From Saprospiraceae bacterium UBA6168 (lineage in GTDB: Bacteria > Bacteroidota > Bacteroidia > Chitinophagales > Saprospiraceae), in NCBI GenBank assembly GCA_002435785.1, contig DIUC01000033.1, forward strand, positions 109,303-173,302: 64,000 bases of DNA, given 5' to 3'. A model generated the notes under the pieces. That model made no database searches. It saw only the letters and a list, made by a program, of their open reading frames with translations, and was not told the origin of the DNA. Below are positions 9,342-16,058 of this stretch, in pieces. A program made the translations under genes and the position numbers. How positions within the stretch are numbered: position 1 is the stretch's first letter; each line of letters starts with the position of its first letter.

Positions 9342-9472
9342 CTGACCCGCCCCTGACCCCTAAAGGGGAACCAAAATACTAATAGACCTCGGAACCTCGA
9401 TAATATTTTTATCCAAGCTCCCCAGGGTCTCCACTTATTGGGTTTCCCTTTAGGGGGTCAGGGGCGGGTCAG
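9342..9472. repeat. Long inverted repeat upstream of purL
   Basis: A left arm of 31 nt (9342-9372) and a right arm of 32 nt (9441-9472) are complementary except for one indel and one mismatch; 68 bp separate them. The arm begins CTGACCCGCCCCTGACCCC and is followed by TAAAGGGG. It lies in the 5' region of purL and also upstream of the plus-strand DUF4836 gene. The G/C-strand bias and self-complementarity suggest a dispersed palindromic element rather than a gene-specific leader. Confidence 0.9.
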
Positions 9473-9669
9473 GGGCAAAAGAGGCGCAAAGATAGCAAGG
9501 AGAGAATGAGTGGAGGAATGAATGCCTCAATATTCGGCAGTTAAAAAGTGACAAATTGTGCCAAATTTGTCGTGGCGTCGAATTAAAAAGGTGTTTTATC
9601 CAAGTAAAACGCCAGCAGTTCGTTCAAGCATCTAATCTTGGGCTTCCTTTTTCACTAAAACTTTTCCAG

Positions 9670-11217
9670 ATGAACTTCTTAAAAGTGTTTTCAAGCTTCT
9701 TGTTGGTAAGCATTCTCCTATTAACAGCAAGCTGTAAAAAAGATGCAGCAGATGCCAATGATGCGCTGGGTTATGTGCCAGCGTCATCCACCAGCGTTAC
9801 GGCCATTGATTTGAAAAAGTTAATGCAAAAAGCTGATTTTGAGGCCATCAAGCAAATGGACTTTTACAAAGAAATGGTTTCCAAATCTGGAAAAGAAAAT
9901 CCAGAAATGACCAAAATCCTGCTTGACCCAAGGGCTTCAGGGGTTGACCTTGACGGAAAGATTTACTCTGCCACCGCCTTCAACGAGCAGAACCCAGAGG
10001 AAATGACGACCTATTTTTTCATGCCATTGACGGATGCGAAGGCATTTGGGGCCATGATGAAAAACGCAAAAGGCGAAGTCGTCGAGAAGAATGGCTTAAA
10101 AATCATGGACGATGGCGGCAATGCCATCATGGGCTGGAACGAGTCGGTGGCGATTTTTGCTTTCAGCAATGACGAGTCCGAGGAGTTCGAGGAGCGCTTT
10201 TTGGCTGCGTTTGTTGTAAATAAGGACAATGAGTTGGTAAAGGACCCCAGCCTTCAGAAGGCCCTTTCCGCCGACCACGACATCACGAGTTGGATTAGCA
10301 CCAACGCCTTGGCCAAAAACAGCGGTGCAGGTTTCGCCCTCAGCATGATTGACGTGAAGTCGGATGCCCTCAAAGATAATTTCATTACTAGCTATGCCGA
10401 TTTCGAGAATGGCAAAATGGTCGGCCACTCCGATTTCAACATCAACAAAAAACTGGGGCAAGACTTTATCGGTCGTTTTTTCAAAAAAGAAGTCAAGGCC
10501 GATTTTAGCAAAGTGCTGCCAAAGGGGCAGATGACCTTTGCAATGGTGATGGCATTTGACTTGGTGGGCATTGACAAGTTCCTCAGCGAGCGCCCGAACA
10601 GCAAGAAATACGCCGACTTCGCACTCAACGATTTAGGTGTCAAGCGCTCGGACATTATTGACGCTCTTGGTGGCGACATCATGGTGGCTGGGTTCGATGC
10701 CAAAAGCATGAAGGACGCTAAAATGGTGGTTTCCCTGAGCTTGAAAAACGAAGCGAAAGCCCGTGAAATTCTTCAAAAAGCAGTCAGCGACAAGAAGTTA
10801 AAGGAGGTTGAGAAAGATGTTTTCACGGCCATTTCATTGGGCAACGAAGATTTCAACATCACGGTCAACAAAGGCGTGGGCAAAATCCTGCTAAAGGATG
10901 GGATGCTGACCTTCTGCTCCGACGATGACTTGATGAACAAGATTAGGGCCGGGGAGACGGGAGGCGACACTGCGGCTGCCTTCCGGCAATTCGATGACCA
11001 AACACTCGCAGGTTGGTTCGACTTCGATGCCCTCCAAAATGTACTTGGCGGCGTGGAAAGCAACCGTTTCAAGGAAATGAATTTCAAGGTAAACAGCAAA
11101 GGCGCCGATTTCATTCTTGAGACCAATGACCCCAACTCCAACAGTTTGAAGGCTTTCTTCGAGATGATGAACGAGTCCTATAAGAACAGGGGGAAGATGC
11201 CGGAGGAGGCTTTGTAA
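9670..11217 (+). CDS. DUF4836-like lipoprotein
   Basis: A predicted lipoprotein of 515 aa, with the lipobox ending at Cys22 (LLTASCKK). The region after the signal peptide (GYVPASSTSVTAIDLKKL) and the overall repeats of IDA/LGGDIMVAGFD-type segments match the DUF4836 style common in Bacteroidota. Its function is unknown; the soluble part should face the periplasm or the cell surface. I chose the ATG at 9670 because it opens the signal peptide; the upstream in-frame ATG at 9556 adds 38 residues unlike a leader. It is monocistronic. The stop codon is overlapped by an inverted repeat (11216-11318), and a terminator follows at 11325-11364. Confidence 0.82.
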   Translation: MNFLKVFSSFLLVSILLLTASCKKDAADANDALGYVPASSTSVTAIDLKKLMQKADFEAIKQMDFYKEMVSKSGKENPEMTKILLDPRASGVDLDGKIYSATAFNEQNPEEMTTYFFMPLTDAKAFGAMMKNAKGEVVEKNGLKIMDDGGNAIMGWNESVAIFAFSNDESEEFEERFLAAFVVNKDNELVKDPSLQKALSADHDITSWISTNALAKNSGAGFALSMIDVKSDALKDNFITSYADFENGKMVGHSDFNINKKLGQDFIGRFFKKEVKADFSKVLPKGQMTFAMVMAFDLVGIDKFLSERPNSKKYADFALNDLGVKRSDIIDALGGDIMVAGFDAKSMKDAKMVVSLSLKNEAKAREILQKAVSDKKLKEVEKDVFTAISLGNEDFNITVNKGVGKILLKDGMLTFCSDDDLMNKIRAGETGGDTAAAFRQFDDQTLAGWFDFDALQNVLGGVESNRFKEMNFKVNSKGADFILETNDPNSNSLKAFFEMMNESYKNRGKMPEEAL

Positions 11218-11318
11218 GGTTTTGGAGGTGTGAAGGTCTTAGGTATGGAGGTCTGCGTGAACATACCTCCAAACCTCAAACCTTCATACCCCTAACACCA
11301 TCATACCTCCAAAACCTT
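11216..11318. repeat. Inverted repeat overlapping the stop codon of the DUF4836 gene
   Basis: The outer arms (11216-11229 and 11305-11318) are perfect 14-nt complements (AAGGTTTTGGAGGT). Inside them are further imperfect copies of a GGAGGTATGAAGGT-like word. The left arm starts inside the TAA stop codon of the DUF4836 gene, so the repeat has replaced or met the exact gene end. Confidence 0.8.
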
Positions 11319-11324
11319 CTTATC

Positions 11325-11364
11325 AAAAAAGCCCGCTCACCGTTTCCGGTGGCGGGCTTTTTTT
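11325..11364. terminator. Bidirectional terminator between the DUF4836 gene and the tRNA
   Basis: Stem GCCCGC...GCGGGC extended by CACC/GGTG, with a GTTTCC loop, an A-run at 11325-11330 and a T-run at 11358-11364. It serves the plus-strand DUF4836 gene and the minus-strand tRNA. Confidence 0.9.
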
Positions 11365-11365
11365 G

Positions 11366-11439
11366 TAGCGAGAGGGAGGCTTGAACTCCCGACCTTGCGA
11401 TTATGAATCGCACGCTCTGACCAGCTGAGCTACCTCGCC
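11366..11439 (-). tRNA. tRNA with CAU anticodon (Met, or Ile2)
   Basis: Seventy-four nucleotides without an encoded CCA. It folds into a full cloverleaf: a 7-bp acceptor with two G-U pairs, a D-arm GCTC...GAGC, an anticodon stem TGCGA/TCGCA closing the loop TTCATAA, and a T-arm GGGAG/CTCCC with loop TTCAAGC. The discriminator base is A. The anticodon CAU fits elongator Met or the lysidine-modified Ile2 isoacceptor. The anticodon arm and TTCAAG loop recall E. coli Ile2 at least as much as elongator Met, so the identity is left open. It is not an obvious initiator: the first acceptor pair is G-U rather than the C-A mismatch. Confidence 0.95.
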
Positions 11440-11505
11440 GTTTTTCGTAAGCGGGCGCAAATATAGCAGGATTTGCATTTTTTTAGTTCCTCCCGTAAAA
11501 AGTTT

Positions 11506-12993
11506 TTAGGATTTCAATCTCCTCAGTCCAGCCTTTGCTTGTTGGTGCAGTCCCGTCTTGTGGTCTTGGGGCGACATGCTGAGGCAGAGATTATAGGCTT
11601 CCCGGGCTTGTTTGGGGCGTTTCAGTTCCTCCAGGATATGGCCTTTCTCCAATGCAGAGCGGCAAGCATAGTAGTAGGGGCTTTTCAGTCCGCTGTCAAT
11701 AGTGGTCTGGTAAAATTGAAGCGCCTCCGTATGCCGCCCAAGTTTGTGCGTGATCCGCCCCATCCGGTATTGGTACTCCAATCGGTTTTTTTCTGAAAAA
11801 TAATCCGTGGCCTTTTTTTCTTTCAAAACATCGTAAGCCCGTTGGAAGCGACCCCCGTCAAAAAGCACCCTCGCCCTGAGCAGTTCGACCGCAGGAGTAT
11901 CGCCAGTCTGTGCCTCTGCATTGGCGCTCCGGTCGCTCCCGACGATGGTGTAACCCTTTGATTTACAAAGGTTCATGTTTTTTTTGTAGCCTTGCGAATC
12001 GCCATGAAGCAAGGCATGCCAAGCTAATTTTTGGTAAGCATCTTTGATGAAATTTCGCCCTTTATAGTTGTCCACGTAGCGTTGGAAATAAATATTTGCA
12101 TCAGCGTCAAGGCGTTGCAGTTTGACCAACCCAAACATGTAGTCGAGGTAATAAAAGGGCTGGAACTGCTTTCCAGTGGGCTTTTTCAGCAGGATATTGA
12201 TGGCCTCGTCGCCTCGGTCAGTGCGCATGGCCACGTTGGCCATCACAAAACAGGCAAGTGGATTTTCCTTCGGATTCAGGTCGGCTTTGTTGATGATTTT
12301 CCAAGCTTCCTCACTGTCGTTTTCGAGGTGGAGCAAGAGGTAGGCGTAGTAAACGTAAATCTCGTTTTCATAAATGAAGTCCTGTTTTTGGGCAAAATCC
12401 AGCACTTCCTCCAGTTCCTCTTTTCCCTGCTCCATCGAGCCTTCCATGCTGCTGAGCCAGTTCACCGTCCACTTGTAGTTGTCGGGAATTGTGCCAACGA
12501 TGGCATGCAGTATACCGAGGTCTTTCTTGTTGGGCATGAACTTCGGGAACAGCTTGGCATTGGCTGTTAACAGTTTGAACGCCTTGTTAGTCTCAAAAAA
12601 AGCCGTCGAATACTCCTCAAATTTCAGCCTTGCCAGTGCCCAGTGCAGCCGGATGTCTGCTTGCAGGAAGAGGTAATAAGGTGAGCTTTTGTCTCCCTGC
12701 TCCTCAATCGTTTTCAGCCGTTTGTCCTTGTTCTTTTCTAATTTTTTGAACTCTGTCACCTCCTCGTTGATATAGACCCTAAAGAAGTCAAGGTAATTTT
12801 CGACGTGGAGGACTAGCAAGTTGTCGGGGTCATTTCGGCGGATGGCGGTAAGGTCAGATTCAGCTTCTGTGAAGCGCAGACTCAGGGTTTTGTCGTAAGC
12901 TGTGCGCAGGGCAGGCGTCCACTCAAAGCGCTTTTTTGCAGTTGCTGGCGCAATGATTTGAAAGAAAAAGAATAGAAAGATAAAGGTTCTCAC
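11506..12993 (-). CDS. Exported TPR-repeat protein of unknown function
   Basis: A 495-aa protein with a hydrophobic signal peptide (MRTFIFLFFFFQIIAPATA) and no lipobox cysteine. The mature part is almost entirely helical with degenerate tetratricopeptide units; the clearest are near the C-terminus (ARVLFDGGRFQRAYDVL, IDSGLKSPYYYACRSALEKG, EAYNLCLSMSP). TPR proteins scaffold protein complexes, and no partner can be named. It lies downstream of hemL on the same strand, but a 23-bp perfect palindrome (13031-13120) occupies the gap between them. Confidence 0.8.
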   Translation of the reverse strand: MRTFIFLFFFFQIIAPATAKKRFEWTPALRTAYDKTLSLRFTEAESDLTAIRRNDPDNLLVLHVENYLDFFRVYINEEVTEFKKLEKNKDKRLKTIEEQGDKSSPYYLFLQADIRLHWALARLKFEEYSTAFFETNKAFKLLTANAKLFPKFMPNKKDLGILHAIVGTIPDNYKWTVNWLSSMEGSMEQGKEELEEVLDFAQKQDFIYENEIYVYYAYLLLHLENDSEEAWKIINKADLNPKENPLACFVMANVAMRTDRGDEAINILLKKPTGKQFQPFYYLDYMFGLVKLQRLDADANIYFQRYVDNYKGRNFIKDAYQKLAWHALLHGDSQGYKKNMNLCKSKGYTIVGSDRSANAEAQTGDTPAVELLRARVLFDGGRFQRAYDVLKEKKATDYFSEKNRLEYQYRMGRITHKLGRHTEALQFYQTTIDSGLKSPYYYACRSALEKGHILEELKRPKQAREAYNLCLSMSPQDHKTGLHQQAKAGLRRLKS

Positions 12994-13030
12994 GGTTGGG
13001 TATTTTTTGGCAAACTTGCTTACTTGACTC

Positions 13031-13120
13031 GATAGGACACGGATTTAACGGATAAGAACGGATTTTGACAAAATCAAAATCTGGTTAAATCTGTTCAATC
13101 CGTTAAATCCGTGTCCTATC
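13031..13120. repeat. 23-bp perfect inverted repeat between hemL and the TPR gene
   Basis: The arms 13031-13053 and 13098-13120 are exact reverse complements, containing ACACGGATTTAACGGAT on the left. The 44-nt interior carries further imperfect arms (ATTTTGA/TCAAAAT, and a GGTTAAATCTGTTCAATC echo of the arm). The whole folds as one long hairpin. It has the look of a mobile palindromic intergenic element. Confidence 0.92.
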
Positions 13121-13147
13121 CAGCCCGTGTCCATCCAGCTCTGAGAA

Positions 13148-14473
13148 TTAGCGTCCCATCCTTCCCGTGCCCATCACCACATCCATCGCTTCGCACATCA
13201 TTTGCGCAGCAAAGTCCAAATCGGCCTCGGAATGCGCCGCAGAAACAAAGCCCACCTCATAACCTGATGGTCCCAAGTAAACGCCCCGCTTGAGCAATTC
13301 CCGGTGCAAAACCTTGAAATGGGACATGCTGCCAGCATCAATTTCCTCGGCACTGCGAATGATGTTTTTGGAAAAAGCAATCCAGAAAATAGAGCCAGCG
13401 GATGGAAAGCTGACTTCATAACCATTTGACAAACAATGGTTTGTGATTTTTTGCAAAAATCTGTCTGTTTTCGCTTTCAGGTTTTCATAAAACCCTGGCC
13501 TAAGCAATTCCGTCAAAGCTGCCTTGCCAGCTGCCATCGCCACGGGGTTGCCGGAGAGCGTGCCAGCTTGGTAAACTGGGCCGTCCGGTGATACTTTCGA
13601 CATGATTTCGGCACTGGCGCCGTAAGCTCCGACGGGCATTCCACCACCAATGATTTTGCCGTAAGTCACGATGTCCGGTGCTATACCGTACATCCCAGCC
13701 GCCCCCTCGAAGCCGACCCGAAAGCCGGAAATCACCTCATCAAAAAGGAGCAAGATGCCGTGTGCCGTGCATTTTTCCCGGAGGGCAGAAAGGAATGCCC
13801 CGGCTTGCAGCAACAGTCCGTTGTTGGCGGGAATCGGTTCAATGATGACGCAGGCGATGTCTTGGCCGTGCAGGCGCAGCGCCTCGTCGAATGCCGTCAT
13901 GTCGTTCAGCGGCACGACGATGGTCTCCGCCGCAAACGCCGCCGGGATGCCCGCCGAACTGCTCTCGCCAAAGGTCACGAGACCGGAACCCGCCTTCACC
14001 AGCAACGCATCCACATGCCCGTGGTAGCAGCCCTCGAACTTGAGGATTTTGTTGCGACCCGTGTAGCCCCTCGCCAGCCGGATGGCCGACATGACGGCCT
14101 CTGTGCCGCTGCTTACGAACCTGATTTTTTCAATGAAACGATTGTTGGAAAGTATCAATTCGGCCAATTCGTTCTCTAACCGAGTGGGTGCGCCGAAGCT
14201 GGTTCCGTTGGCCGCAGCATTGATAATCGCCTGATTTACAGCCGGATGCGCATGGCCCAAAATCAGTGGCCCCCAAGAGCAGCAGAAGTCCACGAACACG
14301 TTGTCGTCTTCGTCGGTAAGGCGGCAGCCCTCGCCTTTTTTGAAAAAAAGCGGCGTGCCCTCCACCGACTTGAAGGCCCTCACGGGCGAGTTGACCCCGC
14401 CGGGGAAATAGGTTTTGGCGGTCGCAAAAAGTGCTTCGGAATTGGTACGTTTGATGTCTGGCAGTGTTTTCAT
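13148..14473 (-). CDS. hemL: Glutamate-1-semialdehyde 2,1-aminomutase
   Basis: A PLP-dependent class III aminotransferase-fold enzyme that converts glutamate-1-semialdehyde to 5-aminolevulinate, the C5 entry to tetrapyrroles. Its 441 aa are close to the family's usual length. Hallmarks are FPGGVNSPVRAFKSV near the N-terminus, SGTEAVMSAIRLARGYTGR, the EPIPANNG segment, LLFDEVISGFR and the PLP-lysine segment TYGKIIGGGMPVGAYG. The start is set at the ATG giving MKTLPDIKRTNSE (14473), six codons inside the longest frame. No other hem genes are adjacent. It is divergent from the tail-anchored protein at 14639. Confidence 0.95.
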   Translation of the reverse strand: MKTLPDIKRTNSEALFATAKTYFPGGVNSPVRAFKSVEGTPLFFKKGEGCRLTDEDDNVFVDFCCSWGPLILGHAHPAVNQAIINAAANGTSFGAPTRLENELAELILSNNRFIEKIRFVSSGTEAVMSAIRLARGYTGRNKILKFEGCYHGHVDALLVKAGSGLVTFGESSSAGIPAAFAAETIVVPLNDMTAFDEALRLHGQDIACVIIEPIPANNGLLLQAGAFLSALREKCTAHGILLLFDEVISGFRVGFEGAAGMYGIAPDIVTYGKIIGGGMPVGAYGASAEIMSKVSPDGPVYQAGTLSGNPVAMAAGKAALTELLRPGFYENLKAKTDRFLQKITNHCLSNGYEVSFPSAGSIFWIAFSKNIIRSAEEIDAGSMSHFKVLHRELLKRGVYLGPSGYEVGFVSAAHSEADLDFAAQMMCEAMDVVMGTGRMGR

Positions 14474-14526
14474 GGCGCAAAAGTAGCGCATCCGCTATCC
14501 GTGCGTGTAAGCGGTTGGTAAAATTA

Positions 14527-14560
14527 TTGCGGAGCAAAAAATGCGAAACTGCTACCTTTG
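14527..14560 (+). promoter_or_regulatory. Bacteroidota-type promoter for the 14639 gene
   Basis: TTG at 14527-14529 and TACCTTTG at 14553-14560, 23 nt apart, match the -33 TTG / -7 TAnnTTTG pattern of the phylum's housekeeping sigma factor. Transcription from here would pass through the 28-bp palindrome before reaching the ATG at 14639. Confidence 0.5.
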
Positions 14561-14567
14561 TTTTAAT

Positions 14568-14632
14568 TGTGGCCGCCCAATTTATTGGGCTGGCCGTGAG
14601 CATAGGCCAGCCCAATAAATTGGGCGGCCACA
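14568..14632. repeat. 28-bp perfect palindrome in the leader of the 14639 gene
   Basis: The arms 14568-14595 and 14605-14632 are exact complements around a 9-nt loop. Each arm itself contains the near-palindrome GCCCAATTTATTGGGC. The right arm ends 6 nt before the ATG at 14639. A second member of the same family is at 31667-31761. Confidence 0.95.
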
Positions 14633-14638
14633 AAAGGC

Positions 14639-15214
14639 ATGGATAATCCATTCGACAAAATAGAGGAAACCTTCGAGGTGGACCTGCCAGAGCGGCAGAC
14701 CCTTGACGATTATATTGACACGATTTTGCCACAAATCGGGCACCTCGGCGAAGACCTACGGGAACAGAAATTCTACGTGGCACCCGGCGGCAAGCCCTGG
14801 CTCGAAATTCGGGACGACCCCGGCTTTCAGGAAACGGTGGTGCACTTCTTCAATGACGGCGGCGAGTACCTCCAGTCCGTGGACGGCAACGTAAGCAAGG
14901 GCCGCTGGCGCCTGCTCGATGGCACGAACAAAATGATTATCGAACAGGGCGGCGACAAAGGCCCTGGCCGCAGCGAGCTGTACGAGTTGGCTTTCCTCAA
15001 CAACTTCTTCTTCATCCTCCGCAAGCATGGCAACCAGCACAAAGGCAAGCGCTATTTTTTCATGGGTTACGAGGGGGCCGTGCGGGGCCTAAAATGGCGG
15101 GACTGCGTGGAACTGATGTACAACGAGTACCGCAGCCAGTGGGGGATGTTTCAGTATTTGGTGATTATTGTGATTGTGATTGTGGTGGGGGTGGTGCTGT
15201 TTTCGATGTGGTAG
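14639..15214 (+). CDS. Tail-anchored protein of unknown function
   Basis: A 191-aa protein that I do not recognise. Residues 1-165 are hydrophilic, acidic and rich in aromatics, and look like a compact alpha/beta domain. The segment PGFQETVVHFFNDGGEYLQS recalls lipocalin-like strands, and GNVSKGRWRLLDGTNKMII follows it. The last 22 residues are a single hydrophobic helix (QYLVIIVIVIVVGVVLFSMW), so it should be inserted in the inner membrane by its C-terminus with the domain in the cytoplasm. The start follows a strong hairpin by only 6 nt, which could hide the initiation region. Confidence 0.75.
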   Translation: MDNPFDKIEETFEVDLPERQTLDDYIDTILPQIGHLGEDLREQKFYVAPGGKPWLEIRDDPGFQETVVHFFNDGGEYLQSVDGNVSKGRWRLLDGTNKMIIEQGGDKGPGRSELYELAFLNNFFFILRKHGNQHKGKRYFFMGYEGAVRGLKWRDCVELMYNEYRSQWGMFQYLVIIVIVIVVGVVLFSMW

Positions 15215-15309
15215 GTCTGTGCTTTTCAAAAAGAGGAATTATCCGGCTATTTGATGCAGTAAAAAAGTTAAGCCTGTAGGCCCAACTTTGCAATGTGACA
15301 ATTCCCTGC

Positions 15310-15729
15310 TCAGGTTTTTTTCATTATCGCAGCTTGAATAAGTTTCTTCCTATCTATCACCGACTCCACATTGTTCAAATCGAGTCCTGCGATTGTTGCT
15401 TTGCCAATTTCAGAGTTCGGGATAATTTCACCACTGGAGTCCAGTGTAAAATGTGCCTCCCAATTATCATTTCTCGGATGGAAAAACCGAGTCAGGACTT
15501 GTGGATTACCTGAAAGCGTGCCTAAATCCGTGCCTTTATTTCGGTTACATATAGGACATGAATAGGCTAAATTTTGGACTTCACTGGCACCTCCATGTTT
15601 TTTTGATATGATATGCTCAATTTGAAAGACGAAGAAACTTGCCTTCTGCGGCAAAAGGCAATATTCACAAGCATGGTTCGCACGTTGAGCTACCAGTTTC
15701 CTCAATTTTACAGGAATGTAGCTTGGCAT
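15310..15729 (-). CDS. HNH endonuclease
   Basis: A 139-aa HNH nuclease with a zinc-knuckle type core: CEYC at 21-24, EHI with His39 at 38-40, NLAYSCPICNRNKG at 53-66. His39 with Asn53 and Asn62 gives the H-N-N set, and the two CxxC pairs should bind a structural metal. The C-terminal half (FHPRNDNWEAHF) also fits the small stand-alone HNH proteins found in many bacteria. Its ATG overlaps the stop of the 80-aa gene upstream (TAATG), so the two are translationally coupled. Its biological target is unknown; restriction, defence and mobile-element roles are all possible. Confidence 0.88.
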   Translation of the reverse strand: MPSYIPVKLRKLVAQRANHACEYCLLPQKASFFVFQIEHIISKKHGGASEVQNLAYSCPICNRNKGTDLGTLSGNPQVLTRFFHPRNDNWEAHFTLDSSGEIIPNSEIGKATIAGLDLNNVESVIDRKKLIQAAIMKKT

Positions 15730-15971
15730 TAGGCCACTTGTTTGAGTCGAAGAAAAGCATTTGCCTTCGCAAGCCTTATCAAGCGTTCAAGAACAATATA
15801 ATGGTCAAGTTCGTCCTTTTCTTCCTTTGTTAGCACCGTTGTTTTTTCCTTGGCAATCAGCTTTTCCAATCTTTTTTGCATGGCTGCTGGTGCTTTGAGT
15901 TTAACCGTTTTTTCTGGACTCATGCTTGCGATATAATCCGCAACGATATTATAGCTTTCAAGAACTTCCAT
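15729..15971 (-). CDS. Small helical partner of the HNH nuclease
   Basis: An 80-aa, highly charged helical protein with Lys/Glu-rich stretches, including VKLKAPAAMQKRLEKLIAKEK and TKEEKDELDHYIVLERLI. There is no signal peptide or membrane segment. Its stop codon overlaps the start of the HNH gene by one base. Small helical proteins in this position often modulate or inhibit the downstream enzyme, but that is inference; I do not recognise a family. Confidence 0.75.
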   Translation of the reverse strand: MEVLESYNIVADYIASMSPEKTVKLKAPAAMQKRLEKLIAKEKTTVLTKEEKDELDHYIVLERLIRLAKANAFLRLKQVA

Positions 15972-16058
15972 TTGAAAAAGTTTAAAAAGTTAAGTGGTTC
16001 TTTAACGCAAATTTAGCCCAAAAAGCGATTTGAATTTGGAGGTTTATCAAATATTAAC

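Noticed and set aside
9342..9472. Purine or PRPP riboswitch upstream of purL
   Set aside because: The sequence is a simple two-arm inverted repeat with no aptamer core; it has the look of a dispersed repeat.
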